64,000 nucleotides of DNA from Streptomyces sp. MUM 2J (lineage in GTDB: Bacteria; Actinomycetota; Actinomycetes; Streptomycetales; Streptomycetaceae). The DNA lies in NCBI RefSeq assembly GCF_022414535.1, contig NZ_JADWYM010000012.1, positions 88,114 to 152,113 on the forward strand, read 5' to 3'. Numbering within the stretch: the first letter of the stretch is position 1; each line of letters starts with the position of its first letter. The translations under genes were made by a program, and so were the position numbers. The notes below the pieces were generated by a model. It saw nothing but the letters and a program-made list of their open reading frames with translations. It had not been told where the DNA came from and did no database searches. Positions 7,792 to 16,344 of the stretch are shown here, piece by piece.

Positions 7792-8859
7792 ATGGACGTG
7801 ACCGGGGAGGAGCCGGCCGGCACGGGGGTGACGACCGGATTCCTCGCCCGCAGGCTCGGCGTCTCTCCCACGACACTGCGTTCCTGGGACCGGCGCTACG
7901 GACTGGGTCCGGCGACGCGGGTCCAGGGGCGTCACCGCCGCTGGACCCCTGACGACGTCGCCGTGGTGCAGGAGATGTGCCGTCTCACCGCCGCGGGCGT
8001 CCCGCCGGCGGAGGCGGCCCGCGCGGCCAGACTGAGGCATCCGCCCGCCCACGCCACCGCCGGTCCCACGCCGGACGCCCCGGCCCGCCCGGCCCGCCGG
8101 TCCGCGGCGGTCGAGGAGCAGCCCGCCGGGACGCGCTCGCACTCGGGAAGCGGTCTGCCGCTCGGAGACGTCCGCCTGGAGTGCCGCGGGCTGGCCCGCG
8201 CGGCCGTGCGGATGGACTCCGGAGCCGTCCGGGAGCAGGTGGCCGTCGCCGTCGCGTCCTACGGTCTGGTTCCCGCCTGGGAAACGGTCCTGACGCCCGC
8301 ACTGCGTGCCGTCGGCCGCAAGTGGGAGTCGACCGGCGACCGGTACGTGGAGGTGGAGCACCTGCTGTCGTGGCACATCTCCGCGGCGCTGCGCAGCGCC
8401 TACGTCGAGGCGTCGCGGCGCCGTCCGGCGCTGGACCTCCCGCCGACGCTGCTGGCCTGCCTTCCGGGCGAGCAGCACACGCTGCCGCTGGAGGCGCTGG
8501 CGGCGGTGCTGGCCGAGCGCGGCCTGCCGGTGCTGATGCTCGGCGCTGCCGTGCCGTCCGAGGCGCTGCTGGCCGCCGTCCGGCGCACCGGGCCGGGCGC
8601 CGTGGTGCTGTGGTCGCAGTCCCGGAGCACCGCGGACACCGCGCTGGCGGGGCACATCGCCGACACGCGGTGGGGCGTGGCCGGCGCCCGCACGCGCAGC
8701 CGGGTCCTGCTCTGTGGTCCAGGGTGGGGCCTGCACCACACGCCGGCCCTGCTGCGCCCGCGCGGGCTGCCCGAGGCGGTCTCGACGGTGCTCACCGCGG
8801 TCGGGGCGCGTGCCCCGGCGGGCGCCGCGGAGGGGGCGGGACGAAGCGGCGGGACGTGA
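7792..8859 (+). CDS. litR: LitR, MerR-family B12-dependent light-responsive regulator
   Basis: A 355-residue regulator. Residues about 15-75 are a MerR-type winged helix (FLARRLGVSPTTLRSWDRRYG). After a variable linker comes a CarH/LitR-type cobalamin-binding region: W178 and E189-H190 in the four-helix part, then GEQH with the predicted cobalt-ligating H229 (ExH motif) and the Rossmann-like B12 fold. Proteins of this class bind adenosyl-B12, repress in the dark and lose DNA binding on illumination. In S. coelicolor LitR controls light-induced carotenogenesis with LitS. Here litR faces litS convergently. The ATG at 7792 is the only well-placed start, and the upstream GAGAGGACGAG is rather distant. 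Confidence 0.9.
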   Translation: MDVTGEEPAGTGVTTGFLARRLGVSPTTLRSWDRRYGLGPATRVQGRHRRWTPDDVAVVQEMCRLTAAGVPPAEAARAARLRHPPAHATAGPTPDAPARPARRSAAVEEQPAGTRSHSGSGLPLGDVRLECRGLARAAVRMDSGAVREQVAVAVASYGLVPAWETVLTPALRAVGRKWESTGDRYVEVEHLLSWHISAALRSAYVEASRRRPALDLPPTLLACLPGEQHTLPLEALAAVLAERGLPVLMLGAAVPSEALLAAVRRTGPGAVVLWSQSRSTADTALAGHIADTRWGVAGARTRSRVLLCGPGWGLHHTPALLRPRGLPEAVSTVLTAVGARAPAGAAEGAGRSGGT

Positions 8860-8974
8860 CACCCGCCGCCACCGTCCGGCTCCCACCGCGTCGACCGGGC
8901 GGGAGGCTTCGTCCGGGTCGGACGCCGGGACTCCCGCACGCATGTCCCCTGGCAGGGGCGGTGCCGCAAGGCGC

Positions 8975-9001
8975 CCGCCCCGCGGGGACCGGGCGGGGCG
9001 G
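8975..9001. terminator. Hairpin between convergent litR and litS
   Basis: Arms CCGCCCCGC and GCGGGGCGG (9 bp) with a 9-nt loop, ending 3 bp before the litS stop. Likely shared terminator. Confidence 0.5.
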
Positions 9002-9004
9002 CGG

Positions 9005-9631
9005 TCAGGCCGGGCAGGCGACCTCGCTGTCCTGCAGGCATCGGCCGAGCCGGTGCAGTCCCCGGCGTGCGTGGCTCTTGACCGTGCCGAGCGGCCAGCC
9101 GGTCACCTGGGAGATCTGCGTCTGGGTGAGGTCGTCGTAGAAGGTGAGGCTGAGGACACGGCGCTGCGCCTCCGGTAGCTTCGCCATCGCCTGGTGCACC
9201 AGCACCCGGTCCAGTGCGCCCTGGAGTTCCGAGGTGCGGCACCGTTCGTCCAGCACCATGCGGGAGCCCGCCGCGGCCAGCAGTTCTCCGCGACGGGTGC
9301 GGGCGGACAGCGCGTCGGCCACTTTGCGGCGGGTGATGCCCACCAGCCAGGCGGACAGCGCGCCGCGGGCCGGGTCGAAGCCCTTCCGGCCGCGCCAGGC
9401 GGCGAGGAACACGCTCTGGGTGATGTCCTCGGCCTCGCCCGCATCACCGACACCGCGCCGGGCGAGGGCGTAGACCAGCGGCTTCCACGCCCGGTGGACG
9501 TCGGCCAGCGCGCTCTCGTCCCCGTCGAGGAAGCGGGCGGCCAGTGCGGCGTCGGCGCCGGGCACGTCCTCCTGCGGCCGGCCCGTGGCCCGGCTCGTGG
9601 CGTCGGTGCGGACTTCCTGGCGTGCGGTCAT
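9005..9631 (-). CDS. litS: LitS-type ECF sigma factor
   Basis: A 208-residue ECF sigma factor. Region 2 (ADVHRAWKPLVYALARRGVG, then EAEDITQSVFLAAWRGRKGF) and region 4 (LPEAQRRVLSLTFYDDLTQTQI, then GWPLGTVKSHARRGLHRL) are complete. LitS in S. coelicolor directs light-induced transcription of the crt genes. The convergent neighbour litR and the adjacent photolyase and carotenoid genes support orthology. The ATG at 9631 has GGGAGTGG upstream. A large inverted repeat lies 90-140 bp further upstream. No zinc anti-sigma gene is adjacent, consistent with control through litR rather than sequestration. Confidence 0.88.
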   Translation of the reverse strand: MTARQEVRTDATSRATGRPQEDVPGADAALAARFLDGDESALADVHRAWKPLVYALARRGVGDAGEAEDITQSVFLAAWRGRKGFDPARGALSAWLVGITRRKVADALSARTRRGELLAAAGSRMVLDERCRTSELQGALDRVLVHQAMAKLPEAQRRVLSLTFYDDLTQTQISQVTGWPLGTVKSHARRGLHRLGRCLQDSEVACPA

Positions 9632-9720
9632 GGCGACCACTCCCGGCTCGGACGGTGTGTGTCCGCACGGTGCGCGGACCCGACGGGCAGATCCGGCTGC
9701 GCCGTCCCGCTCACCGTCAC

Positions 9721-9768
9721 GCAAAACGATGCAGCCGAACAACTCGCATCGTCCTTGCACCGTTTTGC
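9721..9768. promoter_or_regulatory. Inverted repeat in the litS upstream region
   Basis: GCAAAACGATGCA at 9721-9733 and TGCACCGTTTTGC at 9756-9768 form inverted arms with 12 of 13 matches around a 22-bp spacer. A second pair, CGATGC (9727) and GCATCG (9746), is nested inside. It lies 90-137 bp upstream of litS and is the best candidate for LitR binding. The remainder of the 386-bp litS/ligase interval shows no gene. Confidence 0.5.
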
Positions 9769-10017
9769 CGCGTCCGTCGCGCCCGGCCGACCGCAGGCGC
9801 AGTGCGTCGCCGCGGCCGGGCACGCTCCCGCGCGCCGCCGTGAATCCCGCGGACCGCTCCCTACGCCGGAGAACGGACTCGAACTCCTGCGTGCCCTGCC
9901 TGGCAGGCAGCACGGGCCGGCGGCGGGGCCGGTCCGACCCCGATGGCAAACAGTCCACGTCCGCTGTCGCGGGACAGCGGCGCGTGGTCCGCGGACGACC
10001 GCACGGACGGCCCTCCG

Positions 10018-11511
10018 TCAGCGGGCCGGGGCCGTGATCTCCCGCTTGAGGATCTTGCCGCTCGGGCCCATGGGCAGCGCGTCCACCAGCCAGACCTTCC
10101 GGGGGTACTTGTAGGCGGCGACGCGCTCGCGCACGAACTCCCGGATCTCCTCGGCCGTCACCCCGGCGCCCGGCCGCAGGACCACCGCCGCGGCCACTTC
10201 CTCGCCGAGGCGCTCGTCGGGCACGCCGAGGACGGCGGCCAGGGCCACCGCCGGGTGCTCGTGCAGGACCTCCTCGATCTCGCGCGGGTAGACGTTGTAG
10301 CCGCCGCGGATGACGAGGTCCTTCTTGCGGTCGACGATGTAGAGGTAGCCGTCCTCGTCCCGGCGGGCCAGGTCGCCGGTGCGCAGCCAGCCGTCCGGGA
10401 CGGCGGCGGCGGTCTCCTCGGGACGGTTCCAGTAGCCCTTCATCAGGTTCGGCCCGCGCACGGCCAGCTCGCCGACCTCACCCGGGGCGACGTCGCGGCC
10501 GGCGTCGTCCACCAGCCGCACCTCGACGTCGCGGATGGGCGTGCCCACGGAACCGGGCTTGCGGGGCCGGTCGGGGTGGTTGAAGGAGACGACGGGGCTG
10601 GTCTCCGACATCCCGAAGCCCTCCAGCACCATGCATCCGAACCGCTCCTCGAACGCGTGCAGGATCTCCACCGGCAGCGACGCGCCGCCCGAGATGCACA
10701 TGCGCAGCGTGGAGACGTCGGCCTCGGCCGCCGCCGTGTGCTGCAGGAGCGCCGCGTACATGGTGGGCACGCCCTCGAAGACCGTCGCCCGGTCGCGTGC
10801 GACGGCGTCCAGCACCGTCTGCGGGTCGAAGCGGGGCACCAGGGTCAGTGAGGCGCCGCTGCGCACAGCGACGTTCATGGTGCAGGTCTGGCCGAAGATG
10901 TGGAACAGCGGCAGACAGCCCACGACGACGTCGTCCGGCGTCATCCGCTGCACCTCGGTGACGTTGACGTCGGTGTTGTGCCGCAGTCCGGCGTGGGTGA
11001 GCGCGGCTCCCTTGGGTCGGCCGGTGGTGCCGGAGGTGTACAGCAGGACGGCGATGTCGTCCGCGGCGACGGGGGCGGTACCGGCCTGCGGTTCCTGCCC
11101 GGCCAGGCGGGCTGCGAACGCCTCGGGCTCCACGGAGATGCACCGCACCCCGGCGGCGACCGCTCCCTCGGTGCCCTCCCCGGGCGCGGCATGCCACTCA
11201 AGGAGCAGCACGGCGCCGCAGTCGCCCAGGTGGTACGCGGTCTCACGGGCCTTGAGCAGCGGGTTGAGCGGGACCACGATCCCGCCGGCACGCAGGATGC
11301 CGTAGTAGAGGACGACGAACTCCGGCACGTTCGGCAGCATCAGGGCGACCCGGTCGCCGGCGCGCAGGCCCTCGGCGCGCAGCAGCGCGGCAGCCTGGGC
11401 ACTCAGCCGGTCGAGCTCCGCGTAGGTCAGGGTGGCCGTGCCCAGGCGCAGCGCGGGGCGCTCCGGCTGCCGACCTGCCGTCTCGACCAGGAACTCCGCC
11501 AGATTGGCCAT
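10018..11511 (-). CDS. Long-chain fatty-acid/acyl-CoA ligase (AMP-forming)
   Basis: A 497-residue ANL-superfamily enzyme that activates a carboxylic acid to an acyl-AMP and then the CoA thioester. The P-loop A3 motif is LLYTSGTTGRPKG, A5 is GFGMSETSPV, A7/A8 are WLRTGDLARRDEDGYLYIVDR and KKDLVIRGGYNVYPREIE, and the A10 catalytic Lys is in MGPSGKILKREI. The ATG at 11511 has GGAGG 6 bp upstream. It is divergent from the PucR-family gene at 11671, which probably regulates it. Motif spacing suits medium- or long-chain fatty acids, but an aromatic substrate cannot be excluded. Confidence 0.88.
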   Translation of the reverse strand: MANLAEFLVETAGRQPERPALRLGTATLTYAELDRLSAQAAALLRAEGLRAGDRVALMLPNVPEFVVLYYGILRAGGIVVPLNPLLKARETAYHLGDCGAVLLLEWHAAPGEGTEGAVAAGVRCISVEPEAFAARLAGQEPQAGTAPVAADDIAVLLYTSGTTGRPKGAALTHAGLRHNTDVNVTEVQRMTPDDVVVGCLPLFHIFGQTCTMNVAVRSGASLTLVPRFDPQTVLDAVARDRATVFEGVPTMYAALLQHTAAAEADVSTLRMCISGGASLPVEILHAFEERFGCMVLEGFGMSETSPVVSFNHPDRPRKPGSVGTPIRDVEVRLVDDAGRDVAPGEVGELAVRGPNLMKGYWNRPEETAAAVPDGWLRTGDLARRDEDGYLYIVDRKKDLVIRGGYNVYPREIEEVLHEHPAVALAAVLGVPDERLGEEVAAAVVLRPGAGVTAEEIREFVRERVAAYKYPRKVWLVDALPMGPSGKILKREITAPAR

Positions 11512-11670
11512 GATGCCTCCTTGCACACATGATCGTGGCGCTGCGGACGGGCCGCCGCCGATGCTCACGGCATGGTGGCTCCCTGGCCGGCGCGCGTCCA
11601 TGGCCGCACCGACAGTGCCCGCCCCGGTGAATTGTCCAGGGGAACAAGAAGATGGCTGTACGCTGCATTG

Positions 11671-12843
11671 ATGGGTCTTTCGGAGGTGGGCACGGCGCTG
11701 CGGGCGCGCGTCCCGGAGCTGGGCGAACGGATGGCGGAGCGCATCCGTGACGAGGTCGAGTCCTATGCGGACGAGTCGCTGATTCCGTTCGCGTCGCTGC
11801 GGCACTCCTGCCGGGGCAACGCCGACCTGATCCTCCGGCACATCGCCACCGGCCCGGACTCGGCGACCGACGTACGGCCCGCGCGGGACACCGGGCGGCT
11901 GCGCGCCGAGCAGGGCGTGCCGCTGGCCGACACGCTGCACGCCTACCGCGTCGGCTCCGAGTTCCTGTGGGCACAGGTCGTGGCCGAGGCACCCCGGCAT
12001 CCCCAGGTCACGGACGCGCACCTGGTGGCGGGATCGTCGGAGATCTGGGCACTGTCCGGCCGCTACGCGGAGGCCGTGGCCGCCGCCTACCGCGAGACGA
12101 GCGCCGAGCTGGTGCTCCAGCGGGAGGCCCGCCGTTCGGCTCTGGTGGAAGCCCTTCTCTCGGGCGCCCTCGCGGGGTCCGCGACCCCGTGGGAGGTGGC
12201 CCGGCAGCTCGGCCTGCCCGAGCGGGGACCCTACGCCGTGGTCGCGGCGTCCGTTCCGGATCCGGGTCAGGAGCCGCTGCCCGGGATCGAGGCAGCGCTG
12301 CGCCAGGCGCACCTGGCTTCGGCCTGGCGGCTGCTGCCCGACGAGCAGATCGGGCTGGTCGCGCTGGCGCGCCAGGACGCGGAGGCGGTGGTCCTGAGGG
12401 AACTGCGGCGCTGTCGGGCACGGGTGGGGGTCAGCCCGCGGTTCGACGCGCTGCGGGACACGCCCCAGGCGCTGCGCTTCGCCCGGCTGGCGCTGTCCGG
12501 GCTGACGGGCGACGAAGCCGGCGTGGCCCGGTTCGACGACAGCCCGCTCACCATGGTCGTCGCCGCGGCACCCGCGGAGGCGACCCGTCTGGTGCAGGTC
12601 GCCATGGGGCCGCTGCTCGACCTGCCCGAGGCGGAGCGCGCGCGGCTGCTGGGGACCCTGGGGCACTGGTTCTCCGCGGGCGGCGTCGCGGCGGAGGCGG
12701 CGGACCGCCTCTACGTCCACCCGAACACCGTGCGCTACCGGCTGCGCCGCATCGAGAAGCTGACGAGGCGTTCGCTCTCCGACCCGGCGGCCGTCGCCGA
12801 CCTCGGCGCCGCCCTGCATGCCCTGCGCCTCGTCCCCCGGTGA
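11671..12843 (+). CDS. PucR-family transcriptional regulator
   Basis: A 390-residue regulator. The N-terminal half is a helical RsbT co-antagonist-like region (LGERMAERIRDEVESYADE, then VPLADTLHAYRVGSEFLW). The middle is the degenerate GGDEF-like domain of PucR proteins. The C-terminus has the HTH_30 unit (AADRLYVHPNTVRYRLRRIEKL). The ATG at 11671 follows a 159-bp divergent promoter region shared with the acyl-CoA ligase, its likely target. Ligand unknown. Confidence 0.85.
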   Translation: MGLSEVGTALRARVPELGERMAERIRDEVESYADESLIPFASLRHSCRGNADLILRHIATGPDSATDVRPARDTGRLRAEQGVPLADTLHAYRVGSEFLWAQVVAEAPRHPQVTDAHLVAGSSEIWALSGRYAEAVAAAYRETSAELVLQREARRSALVEALLSGALAGSATPWEVARQLGLPERGPYAVVAASVPDPGQEPLPGIEAALRQAHLASAWRLLPDEQIGLVALARQDAEAVVLRELRRCRARVGVSPRFDALRDTPQALRFARLALSGLTGDEAGVARFDDSPLTMVVAAAPAEATRLVQVAMGPLLDLPEAERARLLGTLGHWFSAGGVAAEAADRLYVHPNTVRYRLRRIEKLTRRSLSDPAAVADLGAALHALRLVPR

Positions 12844-13075
12844 CACCGGCGCGCGCGATCCCGGGCAGAGCCGGGTCGGTTCAGGCGGCGGCCGGAGAAC
12901 CTGAGCCGGCTGTCCCGCCATGCGTCGCGCCGCGTGAGGGCCGAGGTGGCGGCGCGATTCGTTCCGTTCGCCCTCCCGCTCGGCGCGTCGCGGTTCCTGC
13001 CGGGCCGGGCGACACGGACCGGCAGGTGAGGGGGGCGTGTGCGCGCGCCCGCCCGGATGCTGGGAGGATGGGGGT

Positions 13076-13573
13076 ATGACGATCAAGACCTACTTCGACA
13101 TCACGATCAACGACGAGCCCGCCGGGCGCATCGTGTTCAACCTCTTCGAGGACGTCGTCCCGAAGACCGCCGAGAACTTCCGCGCCCTGTGCACGGGCGA
13201 GAAGGGCTTCGGTTACGCCGGCTCGAGCTTCCACCGCGTCATCCCGGCTTTCATGCTCCAGGGCGGTGACTTCACCCGCGGCAACGGCACCGGCGGCAAG
13301 AGCATCTACGGCGAGAAGTTCGCCGACGAGAACTTCCAGCTCAAGCACGACAAGCCGGGCCTGCTGTCCATGGCCAACGCCGGCCCCAACACCAACGGCT
13401 CCCAGTTCTTCATCACGACGATCGTCACCGACTGGCTCGACGGCAAGCACGTCGTCTTCGGCGAGGTCGCCGACGAGGAGAGCATGAAGCTCGTCAAGAA
13501 GATCGAGTCGCTGGGCAGCCACAGCGGGGCGACCACCGCGAAGGTCACCATCGCCGCCAGCGGGCAGCTCTGA
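13076..13573 (+). CDS. Cyclophilin-type peptidyl-prolyl cis-trans isomerase
   Basis: A 165-residue cytoplasmic cyclophilin without signal peptide, accelerating cis-trans isomerisation of Xaa-Pro bonds. It has the active-site segments [16 protein letters not shown] (Arg and Phe), [20 protein letters not shown] (Gln and Phe) and [12 protein letters not shown] (Trp/Leu and His). It is full length for a single-domain cyclophilin. The ATG at 13076 has GGGAGGATG upstream. It is monocistronic, with its own terminator hairpin 15 bp after the stop. Confidence 0.95.
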   Translation: MTIKTYFDITINDEPAGRIVFNLFEDVVPKTAENFRALCTGEKGFGYAGSSFHRVIPAFMLQGGDFTRGNGTGGKSIYGEKFADENFQLKHDKPGLLSMANAGPNTNGSQFFITTIVTDWLDGKHVVFGEVADEESMKLVKKIESLGSHSGATTAKVTIAASGQL

Positions 13574-13587
13574 CCCGCCACCGCACT

Positions 13588-13617
13588 CCGGCAGGCTCCG
13601 GGACCGGAGCCTGCCGG
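13588..13617 (+). terminator. Strong hairpin after the cyclophilin gene
   Basis: Perfect 14-bp arms CCGGCAGGCTCCGG and CCGGAGCCTGCCGG with a nominal 2-nt loop. It starts 15 bp after the stop codon. Confidence 0.8.
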
Positions 13618-13803
13618 TGCCCGGCGCGCCCGCGCGCGGTGTCCCGCCCGCGGGCCGAGGTCGGGGTGCGGCCGAACCGTATGCGTGCCGTCCTCGGCAG
13701 GACGTCCTGACTCAGGGCTCCTCGGCCGCGGTCGTGTGGAGCCGCCTCTCCGGAAGGCACCCGTGCGCCGTCGCGCCCTTCGGAGACCTGAGGCGTCCCG
13801 GTC

Positions 13804-14601
13804 TCACGCCGCGGCCGGCTCGCCCGGTCCGGGGACGGTGCGGAAACGGAACGGCTCCGGGTCGCGTCCGGCCTGGATGAACCAGCATTCGCCGGTACCG
13901 CCGCCCGCGACGATCCGCAGCACCGTGTCCGCCACGACCTGGGCCGGGATGATCGGCAGTCCCTGCTCGGCGAGCATGTCACGCAGCGGATCGATGATCC
14001 GCGACTCGGCGAACCCCGGGCAGACGGCGTTGAAGCGCACGTTCTCCGTCGCCAGAGCCGGCCCGAGGGAGCGGGCGAGTCCCACGACCGCGTGCTTGTT
14101 GGCCGCGTAGAGGGGATCGAGCGGTACGGCCGCCAGGCCCGCGAGGGAGGCGGTCGCCACGATCACCCCTCCGCCGCGGGCCCGCATCGCCGGCAGCAGC
14201 GCGTGGGTGCCGAAGACCACGCCGTCGAGGTTGGCCCCCATCGCGCGGCGGTAGCGTGCCAGGTCGAAGTCCTCGCCGAGGCCGCATCCGGTCGCCACCC
14301 CGGCATTGAGCAACGCGATGTCGACACCGCCGCACTGCTCCTCGGTGAACTCCACCAGCGCGCGGTTGGCGTCGGGGTCCGAGACGTCACAGGCACGGAA
14401 GTGCCCGCCGGCCATCTCGGCCACCTCGCGGCCACCCCGCGCGTCGAGGTCCGCGACGACCACGCGCGCGCCCGCCTCGGCCAGCGTCAGGGCCGTGGCA
14501 CGGCCCAGTCCGCTGGCCCCGCCGGTGACGATGGCGACCTTGCCCCGGAGCGCGACGCCGTCCGTCCATCCCGTTCCGGCGGCCCTCTCGGAGGCGGTCA
14601 T
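13804..14601 (-). CDS. SDR-family NAD(P)-dependent oxidoreductase
   Basis: A 265-residue classical short-chain dehydrogenase. The cofactor motif is VTGGASGLGRA, the acidic D of VVVADLDARGG suggests NAD(H) preference, NAG is in LLNAGVA, and the catalytic Ser and YxxxK are in TASLAG and LYAANKHA. Its ATG overlaps the stop of the upstream MDR gene as ATGA, so the two are co-translated. The pair probably reduces or oxidises related carbonyl intermediates. Substrate unknown. Confidence 0.9.
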   Translation of the reverse strand: MTASERAAGTGWTDGVALRGKVAIVTGGASGLGRATALTLAEAGARVVVADLDARGGREVAEMAGGHFRACDVSDPDANRALVEFTEEQCGGVDIALLNAGVATGCGLGEDFDLARYRRAMGANLDGVVFGTHALLPAMRARGGGVIVATASLAGLAAVPLDPLYAANKHAVVGLARSLGPALATENVRFNAVCPGFAESRIIDPLRDMLAEQGLPIIPAQVVADTVLRIVAGGGTGECWFIQAGRDPEPFRFRTVPGPGEPAAA

Positions 14602-15605
14602 GCCAGCTCCAGGACGAGCTTGCCGACGTTCTCCCCGCGGAAGAGCATCCCCAGTGTCTCGGGGAAGTCGTCCACACTCCCCGTCACCACGTGTTCCTTG
14701 ACCTTGATGCGGCCGGCTCCGATCCAGGCGGAGATCTCCCGAGCGGCCTGCGCGTAGCGCTCGGCGTAGTCGAAGACGACGAAACCCTCCATCCGTGCGC
14801 GACGCACCAGCAGCGAGAGGTAGTTGGAGGGGCCCTTGACCGGCGTGGTGTTGTTGTACTGACTGATCGCACCGCAGACGACGACGCGTGCGTGCATGGC
14901 CAGTCGCGTCAGGGCCGCGTCGAGGACGTCCCCTCCGACGTTGTCGAAGTAGACGTCGATGCCGTCGGGGGCGTGCCGGCGCAGCGCCTTCCTGACGTCC
15001 TCGGCGCGGTAGTCGATCACCGCATCGAACCCCAGTTCGTCGGTGAGCATGGCGCACTTCTCCGGCCCCCCGGCGATGCCGACGACCCGGCAGCCCTTGG
15101 CCTTCGCGATCTGACCGGCGATACTGCCGACCGCCCCGGCCGCCCCCGACACCACGACGGTCTCGCCGTCCTTCAGCGCCCCGACGTCCAGCAGGCCGAA
15201 GTAGGCGGTCATGCCGGGCATGCCCAGCGCGCCGAGGTACGTCGAGGGCGCGGCGAGGGAGGTGTCGACCTTCATGGCACCCCTGCCGTCGGAGACCACG
15301 TACTCCTGGACGCCGAACGTGCCGACCACGTGATCGCCCGGCTGGAAGCCGGGGTGGTTGGACGCGGTGACCTCGATGACCGATCCGGCGCGCATCACCT
15401 CGCCGATGCCCACGGGCGGCAGGTAGGAGGGACGGTCGTCCAGCCAGCCCCGCATCGCCGGGTCCAGGGAGATGACGCGCGTCCGGCCCACGAACCGGCC
15501 CGGACCCGGCTCGGTGACGGGTTCTGAACAGTGTTGCCAGTCATCGGGTTTGACCTCGCCCACCGGGCGGGCTGCCAGACGGACCTGGCGGTTGGTCGCA
15601 GGCAT
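14598..15605 (-). CDS. MDR-family NADP-dependent oxidoreductase (CurA/prostaglandin-reductase type)
   Basis: A 335-residue zinc-independent medium-chain reductase. The Rossmann motif is VSGAAGAVGSIAGQIAKAKG, and YFDNVGGDVLDAAL and CGAISQYN are typical of curcumin/prostaglandin reductases that reduce activated C=C bonds with NADPH. The ATG at 15605 has AGGAGG upstream. It is the first gene of a two-gene operon with the SDR. A TetR-like palindrome sits 35 bp upstream of its start. Confidence 0.9.
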   Translation of the reverse strand: MPATNRQVRLAARPVGEVKPDDWQHCSEPVTEPGPGRFVGRTRVISLDPAMRGWLDDRPSYLPPVGIGEVMRAGSVIEVTASNHPGFQPGDHVVGTFGVQEYVVSDGRGAMKVDTSLAAPSTYLGALGMPGMTAYFGLLDVGALKDGETVVVSGAAGAVGSIAGQIAKAKGCRVVGIAGGPEKCAMLTDELGFDAVIDYRAEDVRKALRRHAPDGIDVYFDNVGGDVLDAALTRLAMHARVVVCGAISQYNNTTPVKGPSNYLSLLVRRARMEGFVVFDYAERYAQAAREISAWIGAGRIKVKEHVVTGSVDDFPETLGMLFRGENVGKLVLELA

Positions 15606-15639
15606 CGTGCCTCCTGTCGTTCACGGCTTCGCCGCAGGG

Positions 15640-15655
15640 TACCGACCGGTAGGTA
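15640..15655. promoter_or_regulatory. TetR-like operator 1
   Basis: TACCGACCGGTAGGTA, a 16-bp near-palindrome centred on CCGG, 35 bp upstream of the MDR start. It shares the pattern TACCGACYGGTMGGWA with the site at 15809-15824 on the opposite strand. Confidence 0.55.
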
Positions 15656-15808
15656 TGTCGACGGGTGTGAGGTTCACCATACGGCGGGCGCCCGGGCGGG
15701 GAGTCGCCCGGGCCATGCCCGAACGGCACCGCACGGACGGTGACCGCACGACACCGGTCGGGAACCGTACCGACCCCGAAACGTGACCCGCAGCAGCCTT
15801 ACCGGTCA

Positions 15809-15824
15809 TTCCGACCAGTCGGTA
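15809..15824. promoter_or_regulatory. TetR-like operator 2
   Basis: TTCCGACCAGTCGGTA, the inverse-orientation partner of the site at 15640, 65 bp upstream of the DUF485 gene. The pair would let one regulator control both divergent units. Confidence 0.55.
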
Positions 15825-15888
15825 TCGTGCGCCGCCAACCGTTCCCCCATCACCTCCACGGATCCGAGCCGTAGCGGAAGGCCCTGCG

Positions 15889-16344
15889 ATGACATTCGCC
15901 GACGAGAACCGGTACCCGCCCTCAGAGACGGGATGGCCGCCGCCCCATCCCGGGCCCCGTGCGTACCGGGACGGCACCCCCCGGTACGCGTCGTACGGGC
16001 AGGCACCGTGGGACGAACCACACGCGCACGACGCGCACCGGCGCGGTGTCGACCTCGCCGCCCTGCGCTCGGCCTACCGCCTGCTCCGCCGGACGTCCAC
16101 GCTCGCAGCGCTCGGCTCCTTCGTGGTGTACGTCGTGCTGTCCTGCTACGCCCCCGGTCTGATGGGGGCCGGGATCGCCGGAGAGCTGAGCCTGGGAACG
16201 GCCCTCGGGGTGCTCCAGCTCCTCGTCACCTTCGCGGCGGTCTTCTGGTACGGACGCAGTGCGCAACGCTCGGTGGATCCGCTGGCCCGCAATGTCAGGG
16301 AGCAGGCCGTCGCCACCGGCCGCACCACGGGGGTGACGAGATGA
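15889..16344 (+). CDS. DUF485 membrane protein
   Basis: A 151-residue protein. A 50-residue Pro/Tyr-rich polar N-terminus leads into the DUF485 core (YRLLRRTSTLAALGSFVVYV, then LGVLQLLVTFAAVFWYGR) with two membrane helices. DUF485 genes almost always precede acetate/monocarboxylate-type sodium:solute symporters, as here, where the stop overlaps the symporter ATG by 4 bp. It is probably an accessory subunit. GGAAGG precedes the ATG. Confidence 0.85.
   Translation: MTFADENRYPPSETGWPPPHPGPRAYRDGTPRYASYGQAPWDEPHAHDAHRRGVDLAALRSAYRLLRRTSTLAALGSFVVYVVLSCYAPGLMGAGIAGELSLGTALGVLQLLVTFAAVFWYGRSAQRSVDPLARNVREQAVATGRTTGVTR

Noticed and set aside
9866..9892. Possible tRNA T-arm (GTTCGAGTCC on the minus strand)
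   Set aside because: The stem bases on either side of the loop do not pair, and no acceptor, D or anticodon arm can be found around it.
11512..13086. Long minus-strand frame through the PucR gene joined to the acyl-CoA ligase frame
   Set aside because: The ligase has a clear start with GGAGG at 11511. Upstream residues are shadow sequence of the plus-strand PucR gene.
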